DNA of 64,000 nt from an uncultured Subdoligranulum sp. (GTDB taxonomy: Bacteria > Bacillota > Clostridia > Oscillospirales > Ruminococcaceae): assembly GCF_963931595.1 (NCBI RefSeq), contig NZ_OZ007030.1:736481-800480 (forward strand), in the 5' to 3' direction. A program made the translations under genes and the position numbers. Below, piece by piece: positions 7,420 to 16,656 of this stretch. Position 1 is the first letter of the stretch. Each line of letters begins with the position of its first letter. Under the pieces are notes generated by a model, which made no database searches, was not told where the DNA came from, and saw nothing but the letters and a program-made list of their open reading frames with translations.

Positions 7420-8649
7420 ATGCGCATCGATATTGTGACGCTGTTTCCCGAACTGTGCGACAGTTTTCTGTCGGCCAGTATTCTGGGCCGTGCCCGCGCC
7501 AAGAATCTCTTTGAGGCGCACTGCCATCAGATCCGGGATTATACCACCAACAAGCAGCGGCAGACCGACGATTACCCCTACGGTGGCGGCTGCGGCATGG
7601 TGCTGTACGCCCAGCCCATCGCCGACTGCCTGCGGGCCGTGCAGCGCCAGTGCGCCGGGCAGGGCAGGGCCAAGCCCCACGTGGTTTTTCTGACAGCGGC
7701 GGGCCAGCCCTACAACGAGGAGGCCGCCAAGCGGCTGGCGCAGTATGATGCCCTGACGCTGGTCTGCGGTCATTACGAGGGCATCGACCAGCGGGTGATC
7801 GACGCCTTCGGGGATGAGGAAATCTCCATCGGCGATTATGTGCTCACCGGCGGGGAGCTGGCCAGCCTGGTGGTGGCGGACAGCGTCCTGCGTCTGCAGC
7901 CCGGCGTGCTGGCGGAGGAAAAGGGCTACCAGGACGAGAGCTACTGGGACGGCTTGCTGGAATACCCCCAGTATACCCGCCCCGAGGTGTGGGAAGGCCG
8001 TGCCGTGCCGCCCGTGCTGCTCACCGGCGACCACCAGAAGATCGATGCCTGGCGGGGAGAGCAGAGCCGCACCCGCACCCGTCTGCGCCGGCCTGATCTC
8101 TATGAGCAGTGGTGCGATACCCATCCGCTGACAGAACTGCCCAAGTGGAAGCGTGGGGAGAACATGCGGCTGGTGAAGACCGAGGAGCAGTGGACGATGG
8201 CGGCCCGTCTGTTTGCGGAGGGGCGGTATACCGTCTGCAAGGCGGTGTGCACGCCGCTCTATCTGGATACCCTGACGCCGGAACACTGCCGGGAGGAACT
8301 GCAGACTGAACGGCAGAACGGCTGGGCGTTTTACCTGCACACCACCAAGAAGGAAGCGGACGGCATGGTGGGGGTATGCCACAAAACGGGGGAGATCAGC
8401 CACCTGTTTGTGGCAAAGGCCTCCCGGGGCAAGGGGATCGGCAGCAAAATGCTGGATTTCGCCCGCAAAAAGCTGGCGGAGCATGCCCATCCTACGCTGA
8501 CCGTGCTGGATACCAACACCCGCGCGCTGGCGCTCTACCGGCGGATGGGCTGGCGCCCGGCGGGGGTGGCGGCGGTCTATGACCCCGCCGCCGACCCGAC
8601 GGCCGCCGTGTATTGCCAGGAATTGAAACTGCGGTATGAAGGACAATAA
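7420..8649 (+). CDS. trmD: tRNA (guanine37-N1)-methyltransferase TrmD fused to a GNAT acetyltransferase domain
   Basis: A single 409-residue frame. Residues 1 to about 245 are a complete TrmD, methylating G37 next to the anticodon with SAM: PYGGGCGMV, GHYEGIDQRV, EISIGDYVLTGGE and SYWDGLLEYPQYTRP are all canonical. Residues 249-409 form a GNAT domain with the acetyl-CoA loop SRGKGIGSKMLDFAR and the C-terminal NTRALALYRRMGW motif. No stop separates them. An ATG at codon 249 (8164) is preceded by GGGGAG, so the GNAT domain could also be made as a separate protein. Ordinary TrmD is about 240-250 residues. The acetyl acceptor is unknown. Confidence 0.93.
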   Translation: MRIDIVTLFPELCDSFLSASILGRARAKNLFEAHCHQIRDYTTNKQRQTDDYPYGGGCGMVLYAQPIADCLRAVQRQCAGQGRAKPHVVFLTAAGQPYNEEAAKRLAQYDALTLVCGHYEGIDQRVIDAFGDEEISIGDYVLTGGELASLVVADSVLRLQPGVLAEEKGYQDESYWDGLLEYPQYTRPEVWEGRAVPPVLLTGDHQKIDAWRGEQSRTRTRLRRPDLYEQWCDTHPLTELPKWKRGENMRLVKTEEQWTMAARLFAEGRYTVCKAVCTPLYLDTLTPEHCREELQTERQNGWAFYLHTTKKEADGMVGVCHKTGEISHLFVAKASRGKGIGSKMLDFARKKLAEHAHPTLTVLDTNTRALALYRRMGWRPAGVAAVYDPAADPTAAVYCQELKLRYEGQ

Positions 8650-8766
8650 AATAAAGTTTTGTCGTCAATCTACAATGATGTTGAAAATAAACTGGTAATA
8701 ATGCACAAAGCCAAAAGCTGAGATTTGGAGGAATTACAGAATCCTGCCAAAATTGAAAAAATCTAC

Positions 8767-8795
8767 TGTACAAAATCGACGAAATAGGATAAAAT
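8767..8795 (+). promoter_or_regulatory. Likely promoter of ptsH
   Basis: TGTACA, 17 bp, TAAAAT. The transcript would have a leader of roughly 100 bases in which I see no recognised element. Confidence 0.5.
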
Positions 8796-8899
8796 AGAAA
8801 CAATCAAGGCGGCGTATCACGCGCAAGGACCGCCTGACGACAAGCGCCCACGGTAGAAACGCAGGGGCATATTATTTTCAAAAGTAGGAGAGAATAACT

Positions 8900-9163
8900 A
8901 TGTACGTGAAAGAAGTTACCGTTGAGAATCAGGTTGGTCTGCACGCCCGTCCGGCTACCTTCTTCATCCAGAAAGCGAACGAGTACAAGTCTTCCATCTG
9001 GGTCGAGAAGGAAGAGCGCCGTGTCAACGCCAAGAGCCTTCTCGGTGTCTTGAGCCTGGGCATCGTGGGCGGCACGACCATTCGCATCATTGCCGATGGC
9101 GCCGACGAGCAGGCTGCGGTCGACGGTCTGGTCAAGCTGGTCAGCTCCGGCTTTGCCGAGTAA
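8900..9163 (+). CDS. ptsH: Phosphocarrier protein HPr
   Basis: An 87-residue HPr. His15 in GLHARPA is the residue phosphorylated by Enzyme I, and Ser46 in NAKSLLGVLSLGI is the HPr-kinase site used in Firmicutes for carbon catabolite control. Both are present, so this is HPr rather than Crh. It has its own promoter, an AGGAG site and its own terminator; no standard ptsI is adjacent. A divergent Enzyme I-like gene lies about 31 kb away in this window. Confidence 0.94.
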   Translation: MYVKEVTVENQVGLHARPATFFIQKANEYKSSIWVEKEERRVNAKSLLGVLSLGIVGGTTIRIIADGADEQAAVDGLVKLVSSGFAE

Positions 9164-9180
9164 TTCTTCTCACAACTGTA

Positions 9181-9207
9181 ACGGCGGGGCGACCCGCCGC
9201 TTTTTTA
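9181..9207 (+). terminator. Terminator after ptsH
   Basis: CGGCGGG/CCCGCCG stem followed by T6. Confidence 0.9.
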
Positions 9208-9234
9208 TTTTCTGCTGTTTTGTAAAGGTGACTC

Positions 9235-11085
9235 ATGACAAAAGCTGAACTCTACCGCAAGGCCTGTATGCTGCCGCTGCTGCCGGGAGTATACATTATC
9301 CGGGACAAAAGCGATACCATCATCTATATCGGCAAGGCCAAGCGGCTGAAGACCCGGGTGTCGCAGTATTTCCGGGAGGGGGTGCCCCACGACGCCAAGG
9401 TCACCCAGATGATCGCCCACGCCTTCACCTTTGATGTGATTGTCTGTCAGAGCGAGTTTGAGGCGCTGGTGCTGGAAGCCAGCCAGATCAAGGCCCACAC
9501 CCCGAAGTACAACATCCTGCTCAAGGACGACAAGGGCTACAGCTATGTGAAGGTGACCAAAGGCCCCTGGCCGCGGATCTCGGCGGCGCTGCAGAAGGAC
9601 GATGACGATGCCGACTATATCGGCCCGTTCACCTCCTCCTTCGCGGTGCGGGAAATGGTGGAGATGGCCCAGGACTGCTTTCTGCTGCCCCGGTGCAACC
9701 GGGAATTCCCCCGGGACTTCGGCAAGGGGCGCCCCTGCCTGAACGCCCACATCGGCAAGTGCATGGCGGTGTGCAGCGGCAAGATCAGTTGCGAAGCCTA
9801 CAACGAGGCGGTGCAGGGCGCACTGCGGATGATTCGCTACGGCAAGAAGGACATCGTCAAGCAGCTGCGGGAAAAGATGGAAGCGGCCTCGGAGCGGCTG
9901 GATTTTGAGACGGCTGCGCTGCTGCGGGACCAGATCCAGGCCATCGAGCGGGTTTCGGCGGGCCAGAAGGTGGTCATGGACGCCGACACCGAGATGGATG
10001 TCATCGCCCTGGCCGGCACCACGCGGGCGGTGTGCGCAGCGGTGCTGCGCTACCGGGACGGCCGCCTGACCGACAAGCGGGAGTTTGTCTTCCACGACAC
10101 CACCGACATCGAGCGGGTGCGGGAGGAGTTCCTGCCCCAGTACTATCTGGACGGGGAGACCGTCCCCAAGATCATCGCGGTGGATAAACTGCCCCCCGAC
10201 GGAGAAGCGCTGAACGAGGCGCTGAACCAGACCCGGGGCAGTAAGGTGGAACTGTATGTGCCCCAGCGGGGCGACGTGGCCAAGCTGGTCACCATGGCGT
10301 ACACCAACGCGGTGGAACGTCTGGGCCGGGAGAGCGGCCGCTATACCCGGGAGGAAAAACTGCTGGAGGAAGCCGCCCAGATGCTGGGCCTCAAGGCCCC
10401 GCCCCGGGTCATCGAGAGCTACGATATTTCCAACTGGGGCGACGGTTCCAGCGTCTGCGGCATGGTGGTCTTCAAGGACGGCAAGCCCCACCGTTCGGGG
10501 TACCGCCGTTTCAAGATGAAGACGGTGGCCGGCACCGACGACTATGCCTCGCTGGCCGAGACCCTTTCCCGGCGGGCGGCGGAATATGAGGCGGCCCGGC
10601 GGGGCGAAAAGCCGGACGGCCCCCAGAACCAGTTTGCCACCCTGCCCGATCTGCTGCTCATCGACGGCGGCCGGGGCCAGGTGGGGGCTGTCAAGCAGGC
10701 GCTGAAGGGGACTGCCTTCGAGCATGTACCCACCTTCGGCATGGTCAAGGACGACCATCACCGCACCCGCGCCATTGTGGATGATGTGGGCGGAGAAATC
10801 GCCATCAACCGCAACCGCAACATCTTCACCTTTGTCACCAACATCCAGGACGAGACCCACCGTTACGCCAACGACTACCGCAAGCGGGCCATGAAAAAAC
10901 GCTCCTATGCGGCCACGCTGACAGCCCTGCCCGGCGTGGGGGAGAAGACCAGCGCGGCTCTGCTGGCCCACTTCAAGACAGTGGCCGCAGTGAAGGCGGC
11001 CAGCATCTCCGATCTGGAGGAAGTGAAGGGCATCAGCCACGCCAAAGCGGAAAAGCTGTACAACGCCCTGCGCAATGGGGTATAA
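9235..11085 (+). CDS. uvrC: Excinuclease ABC subunit C
   Basis: A 616-residue UvrC, the nuclease subunit of nucleotide excision repair that cuts 3' then 5' of a lesion marked by UvrAB. The GIY-YIG domain (GVYIIRD... IIYIGKAKRLKTRVSQYF) is at residues 15-95, the UVR motif around 205-240, the RNase H-like endonuclease domain (VIESYDISNWGDGSSVCGMV) around 395-540, and tandem helix-hairpin-helix motifs (LTALPGVGEKTSAALLAHF) at the end. All parts are intact. RBS AAAGGTG precedes ATG 9235. Confidence 0.97.
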   Translation: MTKAELYRKACMLPLLPGVYIIRDKSDTIIYIGKAKRLKTRVSQYFREGVPHDAKVTQMIAHAFTFDVIVCQSEFEALVLEASQIKAHTPKYNILLKDDKGYSYVKVTKGPWPRISAALQKDDDDADYIGPFTSSFAVREMVEMAQDCFLLPRCNREFPRDFGKGRPCLNAHIGKCMAVCSGKISCEAYNEAVQGALRMIRYGKKDIVKQLREKMEAASERLDFETAALLRDQIQAIERVSAGQKVVMDADTEMDVIALAGTTRAVCAAVLRYRDGRLTDKREFVFHDTTDIERVREEFLPQYYLDGETVPKIIAVDKLPPDGEALNEALNQTRGSKVELYVPQRGDVAKLVTMAYTNAVERLGRESGRYTREEKLLEEAAQMLGLKAPPRVIESYDISNWGDGSSVCGMVVFKDGKPHRSGYRRFKMKTVAGTDDYASLAETLSRRAAEYEAARRGEKPDGPQNQFATLPDLLLIDGGRGQVGAVKQALKGTAFEHVPTFGMVKDDHHRTRAIVDDVGGEIAINRNRNIFTFVTNIQDETHRYANDYRKRAMKKRSYAATLTALPGVGEKTSAALLAHFKTVAAVKAASISDLEEVKGISHAKAEKLYNALRNGV

Positions 11086-11142
11086 TCGGAACGGCAGACG
11101 GCCTTGTGTCCGCTGCCGAAACCACACATAGGGGAGCGATCT

Positions 11143-13563
11143 ATGCTCATTCTCACGATTTTTCTCACGCTGCTCATCGCAGCACTGTCCGCCTGGGTGC
11201 CTGCCCGCCTGGAAGGGCGGCGTATGGGCCGAGGCGATCTTCTGCGCGGCCCGGGGCTGGCTGCGGCGGTCTGGATCTGGGCTTGCTGCATCTACTCTAA
11301 ACCGGGCCTTACGGTGGATTTTGACGCATTCCGGGCGGCGGGCATCACCGGCATGGTGCTGTGGGCCTGCGCCGTGGCAGGCGGTTTCCGGGTGCGGCAC
11401 CGCCTGGCAAAGTTCCGCAGGGCGGCGGCCGTCGGCCTGCTGGCGGTGCTGGCACTGGGGCTGGAAGTGTTTGTCTGCAACCTGAACTTCTGGGCCACCC
11501 ACAGCTATACGCCGGTGGACCTGCGCCCCTATCTCACCGAGGATGCCGACCCGGAGGCTCCGCTGACACTGGATGAGGAGCACAATACCCTGACCTTTGC
11601 GGGACTGGACCGGGAACTGTACAACCTGCAGCTGGCGGGCCTTGTCTACCAGTACGACGGCCCCCATCCCGAGGTGCAGAATCCGCTGTTCACCCTGACG
11701 GTGTCGGCCACCGATGAAGCCAGTTCGGCCTCCCGCCAGAGCTGGCTCTGGCAGGTGGCGGTGAAAGCCGAGCGCAGCCTGACCCGCAGCCTGGATCTCT
11801 CCGGCAAGGCGTCCACGCTGACGCTGACCGGCAACGCTTATGCGGGGGAATACCGCCAGTACCCGCTTACGTATACGCTGCAGACGGTCTATGCCAATGT
11901 GCCGCGGCCGCTGGACTTCTCGGCGGTGCGGTTCGCCGCGCTGTTTGCCCTGCTGGGGGCGGCGTTCGCCCTGCGCCCGGCCAGCGCACTCTGGAGGGAT
12001 GCTTACCTGGAGCACACCCGGCGCTATCGCCCGGCGGTGGTGCTGGTCATGGGCGTACTGGCGGTGCTGACCTTCCTGGCGCCTTTCGCTGACCGGTTCA
12101 ACGCCGGGGTGGCCACCTCCTTTTACAATACCGCCAGCTGGGACGGGGAGAGCCGCATCACCTTCACCAAGCATATCAACGGGGAGGTCAGCGATACGGC
12201 GGCTCAGTACGGTGCCCTGGCCCACAGCCTGTTGAACGGGCGGCTGGACCTGGAACTGGACCCGCCGGCCGCCATGGCCGCCATGGAAAATCCCTACGAC
12301 ACCGCCGCTCGACAGGAAGCCGCCCCCGATGCCCTGTGGGATGTGGCCTACTATGGGAGCCGCTACTATGTCTATTTCGGGCTGGTGCCCTGTCTGCTGT
12401 TCCAGCTGCCCTTTGAAGCACTGACCGGCGTGGGGGATCTGCCGCCCAGCCTGCCCATGATCCTGCTGGCCTGGCTGATGATCTGGGCCTCCTTCGGCTG
12501 TGTCAAACAGGCGCTGCGCCGCTGGTTCCCCCGTGCCAGCGCGGCGGCCTATCTGCTGGCCGCCACCGGCATGGCAGCGGGCAGCCAGATCTGGTATCTG
12601 CTGCTGCGCCCGTCGGTTTATGAGTATGCGATTCTCAGCGGCGCGGCCTTTGTGCTGCTGGGACTGTGGCAGTGGCTGCTGGCCGCCAATACCCCGACGG
12701 AAAAACGCGCCCGACTGGTCTTCCATCTGGTGCTGGGCAGTCTCTGCATTGCCCTGGTGGCCGGGTGCCGCCCCCAGATGGAAGTCTTCGCCGTGCTGGC
12801 GCTGCCCATCTTCTGGAAGCGCTATGTCACCGGCAAGCGGCTGGTCAGCCGCGCCGGGGCGGGGGAGGCCGCGGCCTTCCTGCTGCCGGTGATAGCCGTG
12901 GCGGCGGTGCTTCTGTGGTACAATGCCGCCCGGTTCGATTCACCCTTTGACTTTGGCGCCACCTACAACCTGACCAGCAACGATATGACCCGCCGAGGCT
13001 TCAGCGTGGGGCGGGCGGCTCCGGCTGTGGTGACCTTCCTGTTCGGCGTGCCGGGATTCAGCACGGTGTTCCCCTACCTCAGCGCCACCCGGATGGACAC
13101 CAACTATATGGGACTGACCATCACCGAACTGTTCTACGGCGGTGCCTTTGTCTGCCTGCCCTTCCTGTGGGGGCTGGCAGTGCTGCCCCTGGCCCGGAAA
13201 CGGCTGCAGAAATACCGGGATCTGCGGGGCATGCTGCGGGGCATTTTGTTGGTCATGGTGCTTCTGGTGGTGGTGGACTGCGAGATGGCCGGTGTGCTGT
13301 ATCGCTACCAGAGCGACTGGCTGGGACCGCTGCTGCTGGCGGGGGCGCTGGCCTGGCTGCTGGCGGAACAGGTCCTGCAGGACCATGCCGCCCAGCCCGG
13401 CATCGCGGCCTTGCAGGGGCTCTATCGCCGGGCACTGCCGCTGGCGGTGCTGGCGGGAGCCGCCTATAATTTCTGCGTTTATTTCGCGGCGGAACCCGGA
13501 CTGCTCGGACAGAATCCGTCGCTCTATCAGACGGTAAGCCGCCTCGTCCAGTTCTGGCTGTGA
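11143..13563 (+). CDS. Large polytopic membrane protein, possibly GT-C glycosyltransferase-like
   Basis: An 806-residue integral membrane protein that I do not recognise by name. Three N-terminal hydrophobic segments are followed by an extracytoplasmic beta-rich stretch (about 125-265), then roughly ten further membrane segments. Features such as WDVAYYGSRYYVYFG before a run of helices, and the YQSDWLGPLLLAGALAW segment, are reminiscent of GT-C (PMT/ArnT-like) transferases, but no defining motif is certain. ATG 11143 has a GGGGAG ribosome site; the longer frame from TTG 11104 is rejected. It follows uvrC by 57 bp and ends at a strong terminator. Confidence 0.75.
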   Translation: MLILTIFLTLLIAALSAWVPARLEGRRMGRGDLLRGPGLAAAVWIWACCIYSKPGLTVDFDAFRAAGITGMVLWACAVAGGFRVRHRLAKFRRAAAVGLLAVLALGLEVFVCNLNFWATHSYTPVDLRPYLTEDADPEAPLTLDEEHNTLTFAGLDRELYNLQLAGLVYQYDGPHPEVQNPLFTLTVSATDEASSASRQSWLWQVAVKAERSLTRSLDLSGKASTLTLTGNAYAGEYRQYPLTYTLQTVYANVPRPLDFSAVRFAALFALLGAAFALRPASALWRDAYLEHTRRYRPAVVLVMGVLAVLTFLAPFADRFNAGVATSFYNTASWDGESRITFTKHINGEVSDTAAQYGALAHSLLNGRLDLELDPPAAMAAMENPYDTAARQEAAPDALWDVAYYGSRYYVYFGLVPCLLFQLPFEALTGVGDLPPSLPMILLAWLMIWASFGCVKQALRRWFPRASAAAYLLAATGMAAGSQIWYLLLRPSVYEYAILSGAAFVLLGLWQWLLAANTPTEKRARLVFHLVLGSLCIALVAGCRPQMEVFAVLALPIFWKRYVTGKRLVSRAGAGEAAAFLLPVIAVAAVLLWYNAARFDSPFDFGATYNLTSNDMTRRGFSVGRAAPAVVTFLFGVPGFSTVFPYLSATRMDTNYMGLTITELFYGGAFVCLPFLWGLAVLPLARKRLQKYRDLRGMLRGILLVMVLLVVVDCEMAGVLYRYQSDWLGPLLLAGALAWLLAEQVLQDHAAQPGIAALQGLYRRALPLAVLAGAAYNFCVYFAAEPGLLGQNPSLYQTVSRLVQFWL

Positions 13564-13572
13564 CGGCGGCCG

Positions 13573-13609
13573 AAAAGGCCTTTCCGGATGTTTCCGGAAG
13601 GGCCTTTTT
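13573..13609 (+). terminator. Terminator after the 806-residue membrane protein gene
   Basis: A long stem AAAAGGCC-TTTCCGGA / TTCCGGA-AGGGCCTTTTT with a short loop and T5. Confidence 0.88.
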
Positions 13610-13611
13610 CC

Positions 13612-13640
13612 TTGCATAATCGACGCGGAGCCTCTATAAT
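13612..13640 (+). promoter_or_regulatory. Promoter of the response regulator operon
   Basis: TTGCAT, 17 bp, TATAAT, about 30 bp upstream of the response regulator start codon. Confidence 0.8.
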
Positions 13641-13669
13641 AAAGGCAGCAAACGAAGGAGAAAAAACCG

Positions 13670-14935
13670 ATGGCTGACAAAAACATTTACACGGTGGTCG
13701 TGGCTGACGACGAGGGCGAACTGCGGGAGGCGGTCTGCACCATGACGCCCTGGGAGGCCCTGGGGTTCCACCTGGTGGGCAGCGCCAGCAACGGCCTGGA
13801 TGCGCTGGAACTGGTGGAGCGGCTGGAACCGGATCTGCTGCTCACCGACATCCGGATGCCGTTCATCTCGGGCATTGAGCTGGCCCGGCAGGTGCGTGAG
13901 ATCCGTCCCGCCATGCACATTGCCTTTTTGAGCGGTTATGATGATTTTGAGTACGCCAAGCAGGCCATTCAGTACAACATCATCAGTTATATGCTCAAGC
14001 CGCTGACCATGGATGGTCTGGCCGCGGAACTCAAGGCCATCCACGAGAAGATTGACCAGCGGTATGCCAGTCTGCGCCGCAGCGATGACAAGCAGGCCGA
14101 CCAGGCTGCGTTTCTGATCCCGCTGGTGCTGGAACATTATGACGGCGCCCCCGAGGGGCTGGAAAATTCCCTGCGGGAGAATGCGGCGACCTGCGGTCTG
14201 CTGCGCGGTGTGGATGACCGCGGCCTGCTGGTGGTCCTGGCCGCCGTGATGGCGGACGGCACGCCCTGCAAGCCGGGGGTGGTCCGTCTGGTGGAGCAGC
14301 TGGCCAACAAGTATCTGCGTCATTTTGTCTTTCTGTCCAGCGGCCGGGTGGTGGCGGTTCTCATCGGCAACCCGTCGGACTTCGATGAATATCTGCACAT
14401 CCTGGCGGATGAAATCTGCCAGCTCACCGAGCGTGCGCTGGATGAGCGGGTGTTTGTGGGGGTGGGACGGCCTGTATCCCGGTTCCTGCAGCTTAATGTG
14501 GCCTACCGTCAGGCGCTGGCGGCACTGCACGCGGCGGAGGAAAGCGAGGGCGGCGTCAGCTTTACGGCGGACAGCCGCAAGGGGGGCGGCCTGTGCGAGC
14601 GCGCCCTGGAGATCATCGAACAGCACTATATGGACGAGGACCTTTCGCTGGCTTCCCTGAGTGCCATGCTGGATGTGAGCCCCAACCATCTCAGCGCCTG
14701 CATCAAGAAAACGGCAGGGGAGACCTTCATCAACATTCTGGTGCGCCGCCGGATGGAAGCCGCCCAGAAACTGCTGCTCACCACCGATCTGCAGGTGCAG
14801 GAGATCGCCCGCCGCTGCGGCTATTCCGACCAGCACTATTTCAGCTACTGCTTTAAAAAATACAGCGGCACTTCGCCGGGGGCGCTGCGGCGGCAGCGCG
14901 CCGCCCAGGCGGCCGGGGAAGGGGCTGTCTCATGA
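13670..14935 (+). CDS. YesN-type response regulator with AraC DNA-binding domain
   Basis: A 421-residue cytoplasmic regulator. The receiver domain (residues 5-125) has the acidic pair VADDE, the phosphoacceptor Asp60 in LLLTDIRMP and Lys110 in SYMLKP. A linker of about 190 residues precedes an AraC-type double helix-turn-helix (about 310-410) with the typical CGYSDQHYFSYCFKKYSGTSPGALR ending, here split as CGYSDQHYF and FKKYSGTSPG. Such regulators usually switch on carbohydrate uptake genes. The stop overlaps the kinase start by 4 bp (ATGA). Confidence 0.94.
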   Translation: MADKNIYTVVVADDEGELREAVCTMTPWEALGFHLVGSASNGLDALELVERLEPDLLLTDIRMPFISGIELARQVREIRPAMHIAFLSGYDDFEYAKQAIQYNIISYMLKPLTMDGLAAELKAIHEKIDQRYASLRRSDDKQADQAAFLIPLVLEHYDGAPEGLENSLRENAATCGLLRGVDDRGLLVVLAAVMADGTPCKPGVVRLVEQLANKYLRHFVFLSSGRVVAVLIGNPSDFDEYLHILADEICQLTERALDERVFVGVGRPVSRFLQLNVAYRQALAALHAAEESEGGVSFTADSRKGGGLCERALEIIEQHYMDEDLSLASLSAMLDVSPNHLSACIKKTAGETFINILVRRRMEAAQKLLLTTDLQVQEIARRCGYSDQHYFSYCFKKYSGTSPGALRRQRAAQAAGEGAVS

Positions 14936-16656
14936 AGCGGCCCTGCCGTCCACCCCGCACAGCCCCGCTGATCGTCATCCTGATCACGGCGGTGGCAGCG
15001 GTGACGCTGCTGCTCTGCGCGGGCACCTTCCTGCAGAGCTACCGGGCCTCGGTAGTGCTGAGCGCCCGTACCAGCAGCGCCCAGGCGGTCAGCCAGGTGG
15101 TGGGGACCGTCAGCAACTACGTGGACAATCTGGAAGAAACGGTCAGCGATGTGATGGAGGCGATGAACACCCCGGCGGAAACCCGGGACGCCTATCTCAA
15201 TGCCTGGCTGAACGCCCGCAGCGAGGTGGTGGCGGTCACTACCTATGCCGCCGACGGGACCATGCAGGACTGCTGGGCCCTGGAACAGAGCCCCCGGGCG
15301 GTGATTTTCCGCAATCTTTCCTTTGATCTGAGCATGGCCCAGTGGTACGACGAAGGCTATATCAGTTCTCCCCACGTGGAATCCATCTTTGAAGGGTATT
15401 ATCCCTGGGTGGTTACGGTGGTCCATCCCATGCCGGCGGGCAGCAGTGCCAGCTGGGTGGCGGTGGACGTGCGTTTTTCCGGGCTGGGCGCCAGCATCAA
15501 CGGTGTGAGCATCGGGCAACACGGTTACTGTTACCTGATGGATGAAGACGGCAATATGGTGTACCATCCCCAGCAGCAGCTGCTGTATGCCGGCATCAAG
15601 AGCGAGGAAGTGGCCCGTCTGGCCGAACTTGCGGACGGCACCTATGTGGAGGACACCATTATTTACAGTCTGCAGAATGTGCCGGACAGCAACTGGCGTG
15701 TGGTGGGTGTCAGCTACATCGACGAGACGGTGAACCAGAGTTTCTGGCAGATGGTCCGCATCACGGTGGCCTCTTCGCTGCTGATTCTGGCCGCGGCACT
15801 GCTGGCAGGCTGGATCATCTCCCGTCTGCTCAGCCGCCCGCTGCAAAAGCTGGAAAATGCCATGGAGCAGTTTGAACAGAACGCCGACGGCTTCACCTAC
15901 ACGCCGGTGGCCGGCACCCGGGAAGTGCAGGAACTTTCGGATTCCTTCGGCCACATGGTGGGGCGGATCCAGAAGCTCATGACCACCGTGCGGGAAGAGG
16001 AAATCGATCTGCGCAAGACAGAGCTCAAGGCGCTGCAGGCGCAGATCAACCCGCATTTTCTGTACAACACACTGGATTCCATCGCCTGGATGTGCGAGCG
16101 CGGCAAAAATGCCGACGCCGTCAAGATGGTCCATGCGCTGGCGCGGCTGTTCCGCATCAGCATCAGCCGCGGCCATGAACTCATCCCCATCGAGAAGGAA
16201 CTGCAGCATGCGGAAGCCTATCTGCTGATCCAGAAATTCCGCTACAAAAACCAGTTCACCTACCATTTCTCGGTGGATGAAAGCTGCCTGCACTGTCTGT
16301 GCAACAAGATCACGCTGCAGCCCATCATCGAGAACGCCATTGCCCACGGGCTGGACCTGCTGGTGGAACCGGGCCATATCGAGATCGAAGTCCGTTCCGA
16401 CGGGGAGGATATCCTGTTCCGGGTCATCGATGACGGCATCGGCATGTCCCGGGAGCAGGTGGAAAATCTGCTGAAGAAGGGGCCCAGCGACCGTACCGGC
16501 ATTGGCATCAAGAATGTGAATGACCGTCTGCGCATTTACTTTGGTCCGCAGTACGGCATCTCCATCGAAAGCGTCCCCGACGAGGGAACCACTGTGACGA
16601 TCCGGATGCCGCGGGTACCGGAGGACCGGGAGGGCGAGTATGACAAAGCAAAGTAA
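14932..16656 (+). CDS. YesM-type sensor histidine kinase
   Basis: A 574-residue membrane kinase: N-terminal helix (residues 10-35), extracytoplasmic cache-like sensor region (about 36-270), second helix (about 275-300), HAMP region, and the His_kinase domain QINPHFLYNTLDSIAWM with His375. The ATPase domain has QPIIENAIAHGL, DDGIGMS and GTGIGIKNVNDRL. It should phosphorylate the upstream regulator. The following lipoprotein gene overlaps its end by 17 bp, indicating that all three are made together. Confidence 0.94.
   Translation: MKRPCRPPRTAPLIVILITAVAAVTLLLCAGTFLQSYRASVVLSARTSSAQAVSQVVGTVSNYVDNLEETVSDVMEAMNTPAETRDAYLNAWLNARSEVVAVTTYAADGTMQDCWALEQSPRAVIFRNLSFDLSMAQWYDEGYISSPHVESIFEGYYPWVVTVVHPMPAGSSASWVAVDVRFSGLGASINGVSIGQHGYCYLMDEDGNMVYHPQQQLLYAGIKSEEVARLAELADGTYVEDTIIYSLQNVPDSNWRVVGVSYIDETVNQSFWQMVRITVASSLLILAAALLAGWIISRLLSRPLQKLENAMEQFEQNADGFTYTPVAGTREVQELSDSFGHMVGRIQKLMTTVREEEIDLRKTELKALQAQINPHFLYNTLDSIAWMCERGKNADAVKMVHALARLFRISISRGHELIPIEKELQHAEAYLLIQKFRYKNQFTYHFSVDESCLHCLCNKITLQPIIENAIAHGLDLLVEPGHIEIEVRSDGEDILFRVIDDGIGMSREQVENLLKKGPSDRTGIGIKNVNDRLRIYFGPQYGISIESVPDEGTTVTIRMPRVPEDREGEYDKAK

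Noticed and set aside
9205..12726. A 1173-codon open frame on the minus strand
   Set aside because: It is antisense to uvrC and the membrane protein gene, its translation is rich in His, Gln, Gly and Arg with no domain, and it exists because high GC removes stop codons.
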